Shown here piece after piece: positions 33,832 through 42,216 of a stretch of DNA of 64,000 bases. Both the position numbers and the translations under genes were made by a program. The stretch spans positions 1 to 64,000 of the forward strand of contig CAYPNM010000008.1 in the NCBI GenBank assembly GCA_964412105.1, written 5' to 3'. The stretch is from JAKAGZ01 sp964412105. GTDB lineage: Bacteria; Bacteroidota; Ignavibacteria; Ignavibacteriales; Ignavibacteriaceae. Below the pieces are notes generated by a model. The model ran no database searches. It was not told where the DNA came from and worked only from the letters and a program-made list of their open reading frames with translations. Positions within the stretch are counted from its first letter, which is position 1. Each line of letters begins with the position of its first letter.

Positions 33832-35835
33832 ATGAATGAGCTTTTATTGATACCAATTATAGGCATAGTTGGTCTTCTATTTGCGCTGCTGATTTATCGG
33901 TTAGTTATAAGAAGGGATAGCGGTAATGAAACAATGCGTGCGATCGCAGAACAAATTCATATAGGTGCAATGATATTTCTTAAAAGGGAGTATCAAATAA
34001 TAGCTTTGTTTATGCTAATTGTATTTATTGTTCTATCCGTTTTCCTATCAATTTATACAGGCATTGCATATGTAGGTGGTGGCATATCATCGATGCTGGC
34101 CGGGTATTTTGGAATGCAGGCAGCAACAAGAAGCAGCAGCAGAAGCTGTCAGGCTGCTGTTACTGGCGGAAGCCCCCAGGCTTTGCTCACTGCATTTTTA
34201 GGCGGTTCAGTAATGGGAATTTCTGTTGCTGCTCTGGGAGTAATTGGATTAGGTCTTGTGTTTTTCTTTACGAAAGATCCGGAAATTATTAGCGGTTATG
34301 CATTAGGCGCCTCATCAATTGCATTATTTGCTAGAGTTGGCGGAGGAATTTATACAAAAAGCGCTGATGTCGGTGCTGATCTTGTGGGAAAGGTAGAAGC
34401 CGGGATCCCTGAAGACGATCCACGAAACCCTGGAGTTATTGCTGATAATGTTGGAGATAATGTAGGCGATACTGCAGGAATGGGTGCAGACCTTTTTGAA
34501 TCGTATGTTGGTTCTGTAGTAGCAACAATTGCTATTGGAGCAACTTTTTCCCAAAGAGCATTTGAATTTTCTGCTCTACCTATCATCTTTATAACCGTGG
34601 GTTTAATATCTTCACTAATAGGTATTTTTTCTATAAATGTACTTAAGAAGATGAATCCTCAAACGGCTTTAAGGAATACTACTTATGTAGCAGGTATAAT
34701 TTTTATCATAGGAGCATATTTTGCAACTAGGATTATTATAGGAGGCTTAAATGAATTTTGGGTTGTGATAACAGGACTAATCTGTGGGGTATTGATCGGT
34801 GTAGAAAGTGAATTTTATACTTCGGGCCGGCCGATAAAAAGTATTGCAAAAAGTTCTCAATCAGGTCCTGCGACAACAATAATAACTGGTTTAGCAGTAG
34901 GGTTTGAGAGCACAATACTTCCTATAATAACAATAGCAATAGCAATAATAATAGCATACAATTTAAGTGGCCTTTACGGAATAGCTCTATCAGCAGTAGG
35001 TATGCTGTCAACTATTGGTATAGTTATGTCGACCGATTCATATGGTCCTATTGCGGATAACGCAGGTGGTATAGCAGAAATGTCAGGGCTGGGAAAAGAA
35101 GTCAGGAAAATTACAGATAAGCTTGATTCTTTAGGTAATACTACCGCAGCAATCGGAAAAGGATTTGCCATAGGCTCAGCAGCATTAACTGCTTTGGGAT
35201 TGTTCTCGGCATTTCAACATTCTGTTAAACTCGATTCCATTGATCTAACAAGATATATGACTGTCGTAGGGCTGCTAATTGGTTCACTTATGCCATTCAT
35301 TATCGCTGCTCTAACTTTGAAGGCTGTAGGAAAAGCTGCTGATAAAATGGTAATGGAAATTAGGAGGCAATTTAAAGAGATTATTGGTTTACTTGAAGGA
35401 AAGGCGAAACCGGATACAGCGACTTGCGTGGATATTGTTACTAAAGCTGCATTAAAAGAAATGATTTTACCGGGGCTTTTAGCTGTAATAGTTCCGATAT
35501 TGATCGGTTTATTTTTGGGAGTTGAAACTCTGGGGGGCTTTTTAGCCGGCGCTACTGCTACCGGTGTTTTAATCGGTATAATGATGGCTAATGGAGGTGC
35601 AGCATGGGATAATTCCAAAAAATGGATTGAAGAAGGTAACCTTGGGGGAAAAGGCACCCCGACTCATGCTGCTGCAGTTGTAGGCGATACTGTTGGTGAC
35701 CCATTTAAGGATACTACAGGTCCGTCGATGAATATTTTAATAAAGCTGATGTCGGTGGTATCATTAGTTTTTGCACCTGTTTTTGTAAGATATTCAGGTG
35801 AGATCGGTAGTTTCTTTGCAAGCATTTTAAAATGA
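33832..35835 (+). CDS. hppA: K+-dependent membrane-bound cation-pumping pyrophosphatase
   Basis: This 667-residue integral membrane pyrophosphatase has about 16 TM helices. The PPi-binding signature is DVGADLVGKVEAGIPEDDPRNP, followed by ADNVGDNVGDTAGMGADLFE. The GNTTAAIGKG segment has Ala439 and Gly442 where K+-independent enzymes have Lys and Thr, so K+ dependence is predicted. Whether it pumps H+ or Na+ cannot be settled by eye. PPi is released by Sat during sulfate activation, encoded 24 kb downstream. Conserving that energy as an ion gradient and pulling the Sat reaction forward is a known strategy in some sulfate reducers. AGGAGAG precedes the start. Confidence 0.95.
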   Translation: MNELLLIPIIGIVGLLFALLIYRLVIRRDSGNETMRAIAEQIHIGAMIFLKREYQIIALFMLIVFIVLSVFLSIYTGIAYVGGGISSMLAGYFGMQAATRSSSRSCQAAVTGGSPQALLTAFLGGSVMGISVAALGVIGLGLVFFFTKDPEIISGYALGASSIALFARVGGGIYTKSADVGADLVGKVEAGIPEDDPRNPGVIADNVGDNVGDTAGMGADLFESYVGSVVATIAIGATFSQRAFEFSALPIIFITVGLISSLIGIFSINVLKKMNPQTALRNTTYVAGIIFIIGAYFATRIIIGGLNEFWVVITGLICGVLIGVESEFYTSGRPIKSIAKSSQSGPATTIITGLAVGFESTILPIITIAIAIIIAYNLSGLYGIALSAVGMLSTIGIVMSTDSYGPIADNAGGIAEMSGLGKEVRKITDKLDSLGNTTAAIGKGFAIGSAALTALGLFSAFQHSVKLDSIDLTRYMTVVGLLIGSLMPFIIAALTLKAVGKAADKMVMEIRRQFKEIIGLLEGKAKPDTATCVDIVTKAALKEMILPGLLAVIVPILIGLFLGVETLGGFLAGATATGVLIGIMMANGGAAWDNSKKWIEEGNLGGKGTPTHAAAVVGDTVGDPFKDTTGPSMNILIKLMSVVSLVFAPVFVRYSGEIGSFFASILK

Positions 35836-35879
35836 AACTATAAAATAAATGATATTTTCATTACAACGTGTTATATGTA

Positions 35880-35930
35880 AGAGGCTGTCTCAAATATCCA
35901 GCGCATAGAGACATTAATGAGACAACCTCT
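35880..35930. terminator. Stem-loop downstream of hppA
   Basis: AGAGGCTGTCTCA (35880-35892) pairs with TGAGACAACCTCT (35918-35930), giving twelve pairs with one C-A mismatch and a 25-nt loop. It lies 45 nt after the hppA stop codon. There is no clear T run, so a termination role is probable rather than certain. Confidence 0.5.
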
Positions 35931-36115
35931 CTCTGAAATTTCACACCATAAATACTCCCTATTAACATTGAACAACTCTCAACTTAGATAAGAAATTTTC
36001 ACATATGATAATCTTTTCGCTTAAAATCATTTTTATTAGAAATAAATAAAATGTTATTCATGGTATACAATTTGTGCTTTCGGAATTAATTACGTGGGGT
36101 ATCTTAAAAATCTTT

Positions 36116-37231
36116 ATGGTTTATAACGAAGGTAATGGAGACTTAGTCTGTCCTTTCTGCAATAGCTCAAGAATAATTAAACATGGAAAAACCTCTGCAA
36201 ATATCCAGCGATATAGATGTATGTTTTGTCATAAAACCTGGGTACAAAGCGAAACACCAAAACAAGACCCGGATATTGGGGCGCTTTCAGAGGCTTATTT
36301 AAGCGGATATTCATATAGAGATCTTCGTTCGATTTATCATAGCTCACCTATCAGAATAAATCAAAAGATAAGAGAATATTTAACAGGATGTTCCCCTTGG
36401 GAAGAGTACCTTGATGCCTGCACTCCGAAGCACGAATCGCGCCTGATTCATCTCGTAGGTAAAAAATTTAAGTGCAATTTAGGCAGCAGCAAAGGTCACA
36501 CAATGTTTCTTGCATTGGCAATAGATGCTTTATCAACGGTAGTACTTGGTTTTGAATTGGGCAAAAGCGACTCGACAGATATCTGGGTACGATTACTGGA
36601 CAGAATGAACTGCCGTGGTTTTGTTTGTCCAACATTTATGTCCTATGGAATTAAGACAATAGATCAGGCCTTAAATATAGTTTTCCCCTATTCTGCAACT
36701 TACAATAATTTTACGAGAGCATGTTACGATAAAGAATTAAAGAATGAATTGTTCTTTGCTCCTAATGTTAAAAAATTAATTTTAGATGCAATCAATGCAT
36801 ATCAAAACAATCAATCATCACATCTTGAGAATTATCTGGTAATCTTTAAAGATAAAAAAATGAAACAGATCGTGCTCAATTCTAAAGATTATTTTTTAAA
36901 TCGTTTACAGGAGAGAATAAATAAAAAACCAACAATCCGTTTTGAAGGGCTTTTAAGGGCGTTTCAAAAGAGGTTTGAAAAATTCCATATGATTAAGTAC
37001 GATCCTTTGCCGATAATCAATGGTTGGATTGGCTGGTGGATGCTCGTGCCGCTGCCCATAGGGTTTAGCAGACTTTCGTTATATCTTCAATATCCTTATA
37101 TAACACATTTCAAAAATTTCAATTGCGGAACATTACCTGTTCCAATGAATCTTTCTTTAGATAGCCCGGAAATGAAAACCTTCATCGTAGAACTAGCCGT
37201 TAGGTCAATACACATTCCTATTAAATATTAG
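36116..37231 (+). CDS. Transposase-like protein with zinc ribbon, probably catalytically inactive
   Basis: I take ATG 36116 (371 aa); a GTG at 36074 would add 14 residues. The N terminus is an IS1-type zinc ribbon (CPFCNSSRIIKHG ... RYRCMFCHKTW). A transposase-like core follows: one acidic residue in LALAIDALSTVVLGFELG matches the first DDE position. In MSYGIKTIDQALNIVFP, however, Tyr replaces the Asp expected in the SDG motif of IS256/MULE-type enzymes. A third acidic position could be Glu in FEGLLRAFQKRFEKF. I find no terminal inverted repeats. It may be a decayed or domesticated transposase at the edge of the sulfate-reduction island. Confidence 0.6.
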   Translation: MVYNEGNGDLVCPFCNSSRIIKHGKTSANIQRYRCMFCHKTWVQSETPKQDPDIGALSEAYLSGYSYRDLRSIYHSSPIRINQKIREYLTGCSPWEEYLDACTPKHESRLIHLVGKKFKCNLGSSKGHTMFLALAIDALSTVVLGFELGKSDSTDIWVRLLDRMNCRGFVCPTFMSYGIKTIDQALNIVFPYSATYNNFTRACYDKELKNELFFAPNVKKLILDAINAYQNNQSSHLENYLVIFKDKKMKQIVLNSKDYFLNRLQERINKKPTIRFEGLLRAFQKRFEKFHMIKYDPLPIINGWIGWWMLVPLPIGFSRLSLYLQYPYITHFKNFNCGTLPVPMNLSLDSPEMKTFIVELAVRSIHIPIKY

Positions 37232-37555
37232 GTTTTCTTCATTAAGTAATCCTATCTACTTTCTTTTCAAAGCATTAAAAATGCAACACATAGGTTACAA
37301 AACCTAAGTTTTTATTGTATTTCCTGAAGTGCTTGTATAAGTTTTATTCAGATTAAAAAACAAAAATTCTATGGGGGAACATTGATGATAATCTTCTTAA
37401 CCTTCTGGATGAAGGGGGGATCTTTTCAGAGGAGAGAGAAATTCATTAAACCCTATCTGTAGACAAATAAGAAGGAAGAGAATTCGTTCTTTTTGTTACT
37501 TAGTTATGTATCTAAAGATTTGAAATGGCTTTAAACAAAAATTAAGGGAGTAAAA
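37232..37555. other. Upstream region of the dsr operon
   Basis: A 324-nt gene-free stretch that should contain the dsrA promoter. It begins with the terminator of the transposase-like gene. It also holds a 25-codon frame at 37385-37462 (starts MIIFLTFW) preceded by GGGGGAA, possibly a leader peptide but not convincing. A purine-rich AAGGGAG before 37556 serves as the dsrA ribosome site. Confidence 0.5.
37291..37317 (+). terminator. Intrinsic terminator after the transposase-like gene
   Basis: TAGGTT (37291-37296) and AACCTA (37301-37306) form a short stem with an ACAA tetraloop, followed by AGTTTTTATTG. It would insulate the dsr operon from upstream transcription. Confidence 0.65.
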
Positions 37556-38776
37556 ATGGCTGAAGAAAAACGCAAGACACCAAAATTAGATGAGCTTGAA
37601 AAAGGTGAATGGCCTAGTTTCGTAAAAGAAATTAAAACTGCAGCCGAAAATAATCCAATGGCGAACGATTTGCTGGGGCAGCTAGAGCGCTCATACGAAG
37701 AGAGAATCGGCCACTGGAAACACGGTGGCATCGTTGGTGTTCTCGGCTATGGAGGCGGAGTTATCGGGCGATATTCCGATCTACCTGAAGATTTTCCAAA
37801 CGTTTCACATTTTCACACTCTTCGCATAAATCAACCAGCAGGCTGGTTCTATACTTCTGAAGTTTTGAGAAAATTGTGTGATATATGGGAAAAGCACGGC
37901 TCAGGATTAACCAATATGCATGGTTCAACCGGTGATATAGTGTTTCTGGGAACCAGAACAGAAGAATTAGAACCAGTGTTCAGCGAGCTAACTGAATTAG
38001 GATTTGATCTCGGTGGTTCAGGTTCGGATGTGCGTACCCCAAGTTGCTGTTGTGGTGAAGCACGCTGTGAATGGGCTTGCTACGATACTATGGCACTAAC
38101 TTATTTTCTCACAATGCATTATCAGGATGAACTGCACAGGCCGGCATTTCCGTATAAATGGAAATTTAAAATGTCTGGGTGCCCGAATGATTGCGTTGCT
38201 TCAATAGCAAGATCGGATATGTCAATTATTGGTACGTGGAAAGACGATATCCAGGTCGACAAAGCAGCCGTTACCGAATATGCAAAATCCGGTTTAAATA
38301 TACAGAGGGATGTCATCAATAACTGTCCCGCTAAATGCATGGACTGGGATGGAAAAGAAATTACGATTGACAACAGGTCATGCGTAAAATGCATGCATTG
38401 TATAAATACAATGCCAAAAGCGCTTTCTCCCGGTAAAGAACGCGGCGCCTGCATACTCTTGGGAGCAAAAGCACCTATAGTTGAAGGTGCATTACTTTCA
38501 TCGGTTCTAATTCCTTTTATAAAACTCGAACCACCGTACAAAGAGATTACAGATCTTGTTGAGAAAATTCACGATGTATGGTCAGAAAACGGTAAAAACC
38601 GTGAGAGAGTTGGTGAGTTTATTCAAAGAGTTGGAATGGGTAATTTCTTAGAGGCTATCGGCGTTGAACCAATTCCTGAAATGGTAGCCCATCCGAGAGA
38701 GAATCCATACGTTTTCTATGAGGAATATTTTGAAGAAGACGGAGAAGATTCCGGTGAAGAGGAAGAAAAAAAATAA
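37556..38776 (+). CDS. dsrA: Dissimilatory sulfite reductase alpha subunit
   Basis: DsrA (406 aa) reduces sulfite with DsrB at a sirohaem-[4Fe-4S] centre in an alpha2-beta2 complex, delivering sulfur to DsrC. The cluster ligands are C165, C171, C209 and C213 (CCCGEARC; SGCPNDC). A ferredoxin domain is inserted near residue 280 (SCVKCMHCINTMPKAL, with NCPAKC upstream). The C-terminal tail is very acidic (DGEDSGEEEE). dsrB follows after 57 nt and dsrD after that. The subunit is cytoplasmic. The neighbouring dsrD and the lack of dsrEFH argue for the reductive direction, although only phylogeny of DsrAB can settle the type. Confidence 0.97.
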   Translation: MAEEKRKTPKLDELEKGEWPSFVKEIKTAAENNPMANDLLGQLERSYEERIGHWKHGGIVGVLGYGGGVIGRYSDLPEDFPNVSHFHTLRINQPAGWFYTSEVLRKLCDIWEKHGSGLTNMHGSTGDIVFLGTRTEELEPVFSELTELGFDLGGSGSDVRTPSCCCGEARCEWACYDTMALTYFLTMHYQDELHRPAFPYKWKFKMSGCPNDCVASIARSDMSIIGTWKDDIQVDKAAVTEYAKSGLNIQRDVINNCPAKCMDWDGKEITIDNRSCVKCMHCINTMPKALSPGKERGACILLGAKAPIVEGALLSSVLIPFIKLEPPYKEITDLVEKIHDVWSENGKNRERVGEFIQRVGMGNFLEAIGVEPIPEMVAHPRENPYVFYEEYFEEDGEDSGEEEEKK

Positions 38777-38833
38777 TTCTATTATTAAGCAATTTTTAGA
38801 AAATTAAAATTAAATTCTTTAAGGAATAAAAAA

Positions 38834-39916
38834 ATGGCTGAAGAAAAAAAGAAAAGGTTAACCGATATAGGTCCACCTCACTATGAAAAATTCTTACCAC
38901 CTATTATTAAAGAAAATTATGGTAAATGGAAATACCACGAGATTTTAAAACCCGGAGTAATGGTTACAGTATCCGAAACTGGTGCGAAATTATATACGGT
39001 TCGTGCAGGTTCATCAAGGTTACTCGGGATAGATAAAATCAGAAAATATGCCGACCTTGCAGATAAATATTGTGGCGGCTACTTGAGATTCACCAGCCGT
39101 CATAATGTTGAATTCTTACTTAGTGAAGAAAAAAATATAGAACCGTTGATAAATGATTTGCAGGCTTTAGGTCATCCGATTGGCGGTATGGGTAATTCAA
39201 TTTCCAGTATTGTGCATACTCAAGGTTGGATACATTGCCACTCGGCAGCTACCGATGCATCCGGTATTGTTAAATCAGTTATGGATGATTTGATAGAATA
39301 TTTTACAGATATGAAATTACCTGGAAAACTTCGAATTGCTTTAGCATGCTGCTTAAACATGTGCGGCGCGGTTCACTGCTCTGATATAGCAATATTAGGA
39401 ATTCATAGGCGCCCTCCGCGAGTTAGCCATGATAAGTTAAAAGCAATGTGCGAGATTCCGTCGGTTGTTTCTGCATGCCCGACTGCTGCGATCAAACCTT
39501 CAACTTACAATGATAAGCCTTCAGTTGAAGTTATTGAAGAAAGATGTATGTTCTGCGCTAATTGCTATACTGTTTGCCCGGCAATGCCGTTAAATGATCC
39601 GTTGAATGACGGAGTTTCAATCTGGGTCGGTGGAAAGGTATCCAATGCAAGAAGTGAACCGATGTTTTCAAAGTTGGCTATCCCATTTATACCGAACAAT
39701 CCGCCTAGATGGCCTGAAGTTGTTGATGCTGTAAGAAATCTTGTTGAAGTCTGGGCGAAGGATGCAAAACCTCACGAGAGAATGGGAGAATGGATCAATC
39801 GCATCGGTTGGCCGAAATTCTTCCGTATGACAGGCATCCCGTTCCAGAAGGAACATATTGATGACTTTAAACACGCTGGTTTAACATTTAAACGTTCGGC
39901 ACATTTGACATATTAG
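38834..39916 (+). CDS. dsrB: Dissimilatory sulfite reductase beta subunit
   Basis: DsrB (360 aa) completes the sulfite reductase with DsrA. It shows the cluster-binding block ACCLNMCGAVHC and a second pair around SACPTAA. A ferredoxin insertion reads ERCMFCANCYTVCPAMP, and the C-terminal family block is VSIWVGGKVSNARSEPMFSKL. The N-terminal part has the substrate-site motif FTSRHNVEF. In known DsrAB the functional sirohaem is bound mostly by DsrB. The gene is preceded by AAGGAAT and followed after 12 nt by dsrD. Confidence 0.97.
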   Translation: MAEEKKKRLTDIGPPHYEKFLPPIIKENYGKWKYHEILKPGVMVTVSETGAKLYTVRAGSSRLLGIDKIRKYADLADKYCGGYLRFTSRHNVEFLLSEEKNIEPLINDLQALGHPIGGMGNSISSIVHTQGWIHCHSAATDASGIVKSVMDDLIEYFTDMKLPGKLRIALACCLNMCGAVHCSDIAILGIHRRPPRVSHDKLKAMCEIPSVVSACPTAAIKPSTYNDKPSVEVIEERCMFCANCYTVCPAMPLNDPLNDGVSIWVGGKVSNARSEPMFSKLAIPFIPNNPPRWPEVVDAVRNLVEVWAKDAKPHERMGEWINRIGWPKFFRMTGIPFQKEHIDDFKHAGLTFKRSAHLTY

Positions 39917-39928
39917 CAGGAGTTAGTT

Positions 39929-40177
39929 ATGGCTGAGCAAGTAAAAGTGGAAGAAGTATCAGACGCAATGTACAAGATGATTAAGGACAGTATGGGACAG
40001 AAAAAATGGAAAGCGACTGATTTAACTAAGGCAGTTGTGGAATTATTCGGCGATAAATGTGATAAAACTCTAGCAAAATCTGCGATCCGCGAATTAATCG
40101 AAAGTGGTAAATGTGTTTATACATATTTTGGCGGAAGTTTTATCGAGATACCGCATAAAGAAGGTGCTGAGAATTAA
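39929..40177 (+). CDS. dsrD: DsrD, small activator of sulfite reductase
   Basis: An 82-residue winged-helix-like protein (KKWKATDLTKAVVELFGDKCDK ... SGKCVYTYFGGSFIEIP) directly after dsrB. DsrD has been shown in a model sulfate reducer to bind DsrAB and stimulate sulfite reduction. The family is characteristic of reductive sulfur metabolism and is generally absent from sulfur oxidisers. Length and position are normal. It is the best local evidence that this dsr set runs reductively. CAGGAG precedes the start. Confidence 0.92.
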   Translation: MAEQVKVEEVSDAMYKMIKDSMGQKKWKATDLTKAVVELFGDKCDKTLAKSAIRELIESGKCVYTYFGGSFIEIPHKEGAEN

Positions 40178-40287
40178 AGTATTAGGATATGAAGAAATAA
40201 AGTTATAATGGAGGTATAAATATTTTAATCGTTTTATAATTTTTTTCTTTGTATCCGCATACTTTAATCTTCAATGGGTTGAAAGAA

Positions 40288-41706
40288 ATGCAATACTGTA
40301 ATTATCCCAGAGTTGTAATCAGTGGTTTGTCAGGAGATTCAGGTAAGACAGTTGTGTCTTGTGGGTTGCTAGCAAGTTTTAGAGATAGGGGAATAAAGGT
40401 AGCAGGCTTCAAAAAGGGGCCCGATTATATTGATGCTGCCTGGCTTGGGCTATCTGCAGGAAAAGCTGCCCGAAATCTCGATACCTACATTATGGGGCAC
40501 AAGAAAGCTAAGCAATCCTTTCTTAAGAATGCCTGTAGTGATGGTGTAAATATAATTGAAGGAAACAGGGGCCTGTTTGACGGCATCAACAACAAAGGCA
40601 CTCACAGTACATATGAACTTGCCAGAACTCTTCAATCACCAGTAATTATAGTTCAGGACGTTTCTAAAGTTACACGAACCGCAGCAGCATTTATTTTAGG
40701 ATGTAAAAACCTTGATACTGAACATAATATTAAAGCAGTAGTTCTAAATCAGGTCGCAGGGAAAAGACATGAAAATCTTGCCAGAAATGCTATCGAAGAT
40801 TTAACGGGCATCCCTGTTGTAGGTGCAATTCCAAAGTTGCCCGATAATTTAATCTTACCTTCAAGATATTTCGGCTTGATAACTCCTAGTGAATTCAAGA
40901 AAAAATCCACTCTGCTGCGTGAGCTTGAAAGTATTATTCAGCAAAGCATAGATGTTGGTAAAATTTTAGATATTGCAAAAGCTGCACCTCAAATTCCTGT
41001 TGAGATACAGGAGGATCATAAAGAAATTAAAAGTAAACCTGCCGATGTAAAAATAGGTTATTTCAAAGATAAAGCATTCTCGTTCTATTATCCGGAAAAT
41101 CTTGAAATGCTTATGTCGGAAGGTGCTGAACTTATTCCTATATCTTCAACGCATAATACTTATTTTGATTATCTGGATGCGCTTTACATAGGCGGCGGCT
41201 TTCCGGAAATGAATCTCACTTACATATCCATGAATCAAAAATTGATAACCTCTATAAAGCAAATGGCTGAAGATGGCTTGCCTATTTATGCAGAGTGTGG
41301 CGGACTGATGTATCTGGCAGAAAAAATTTTATGGATGGAAAAAGAATATTTACTATCCGGTGTGCTTCCTATTGTAATTAATATGCAAGATAAACCACAA
41401 GGACATGGTTATTGTGAAATGGTTGTGGACAGTGAAAATCCTTTTTATGAAATAGGAACGGTGCTGAAAGGGCACGAATTTCATTATTCAAAAATCTGTA
41501 ATCACGATGTCAAAATTAAAAGCTGTCTGTCAGTTAATCGTGGCACTGGTTGTTTTAATGAGAGGGATGGCCTAGTGTATAAAAATGTCTTTGCAAGCTA
41601 TCTGCACGTTCATGCACTTGCGTCTCCGGAATGGGCTGCGGGAATGATTAAATGTGCAAAAAATTATAAAGAATTAAAAACTTCTCGTATGGTTGCAATT
41701 AATTAA
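40288..41706 (+). CDS. dsrN: Cobyrinic acid a,c-diamide synthase-like amidase (DsrN)
   Basis: I start at ATG 40288 (472 aa), because the P-loop VVISGLSGDSGKTVVS then begins at residue 8; the longer frame would use TTG at 40249. The CbiA architecture is complete. The ATPase half has KKGPDYID (about residues 44-51). The glutaminase half has GGGFPEMN and the nucleophile in YAECGGLMYL, then HEFHYS. DsrN is thought to amidate sirohaem, giving the sirohaem amide found in some sulfite reductases. Its place 110 nt after dsrD fits. A cobalamin role is the alternative, but no other cobalamin genes are near. Confidence 0.88.
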   Translation: MQYCNYPRVVISGLSGDSGKTVVSCGLLASFRDRGIKVAGFKKGPDYIDAAWLGLSAGKAARNLDTYIMGHKKAKQSFLKNACSDGVNIIEGNRGLFDGINNKGTHSTYELARTLQSPVIIVQDVSKVTRTAAAFILGCKNLDTEHNIKAVVLNQVAGKRHENLARNAIEDLTGIPVVGAIPKLPDNLILPSRYFGLITPSEFKKKSTLLRELESIIQQSIDVGKILDIAKAAPQIPVEIQEDHKEIKSKPADVKIGYFKDKAFSFYYPENLEMLMSEGAELIPISSTHNTYFDYLDALYIGGGFPEMNLTYISMNQKLITSIKQMAEDGLPIYAECGGLMYLAEKILWMEKEYLLSGVLPIVINMQDKPQGHGYCEMVVDSENPFYEIGTVLKGHEFHYSKICNHDVKIKSCLSVNRGTGCFNERDGLVYKNVFASYLHVHALASPEWAAGMIKCAKNYKELKTSRMVAIN

Positions 41707-41718
41707 AGGAGAATTGAA

Positions 41719-42150
41719 ATGGCTAAACAGAAAGAATTAAATGAAAATTTAATTAAAACATTAAAAAAATGGCAGGTAATTGAGGACCAGTCAGTTGAAT
41801 CGACAACAAAAATTATGGCAAAAACTAAGAATCCTATCGTTAAGCATATTATGGAAATAATAAGGCAGGATTCTGCTATGCATAAAAGAATTCAGCAATT
41901 GATAATAGATAATTTTGAAAAGCAGGCTATAACTCTCACCCCCGAGGAATTAGGCGACGTTTGGGAAATGGTAGACCACCATATTCAACTTGAAAGGGAA
42001 ACGATAAGGTTGGCTGAAGAATCCAGGAAGAACAGCAAAAATTTTCTTGTCAGATACTTGCTCGGTTATTTGATGACAGATGAAAGAAAGCATAACGATG
42101 TGCTGGATCAAATGGAGGATATAAAATCAGGTATATATCCCTATGCATAA
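41719..42150 (+). CDS. Ferritin-like/rubrerythrin-like helical protein
   Basis: A 143-residue all-helical protein with Glu and His residues in the spacing of a ferritin-like four-helix bundle: E17 and E22 region, RQDSAMHKRI, HHIQLERETIRLAEES and DERKHNDVL. It has no rubredoxin domain. It lies 12 nt after dsrN and 66 nt before dsrL, so it is co-transcribed with the sulfite-reductase genes. Possible roles are iron handling, oxidative protection of sirohaem/Fe-S enzymes or a structural role. The specific function is unknown. Confidence 0.7.
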   Translation: MAKQKELNENLIKTLKKWQVIEDQSVESTTKIMAKTKNPIVKHIMEIIRQDSAMHKRIQQLIIDNFEKQAITLTPEELGDVWEMVDHHIQLERETIRLAEESRKNSKNFLVRYLLGYLMTDERKHNDVLDQMEDIKSGIYPYA

Positions 42151-42216
42151 TAGCTGCTGATAATTTATTTGAAAAATAACATTAATATAAAAATCAGTTC
42201 CTTTGGAGATTATTAA

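Noticed and set aside
35880..35930. Inverted repeat before the transposase-like gene considered as an IS end
   Set aside because: Both arms lie together just after hppA as a stem-loop, and no matching sequence is found downstream of 37231.
40249..40287. Longer TTG start for dsrN
   Set aside because: ATG at 40288 puts the P-loop at the usual distance from the N terminus; the extension has no family-like sequence.
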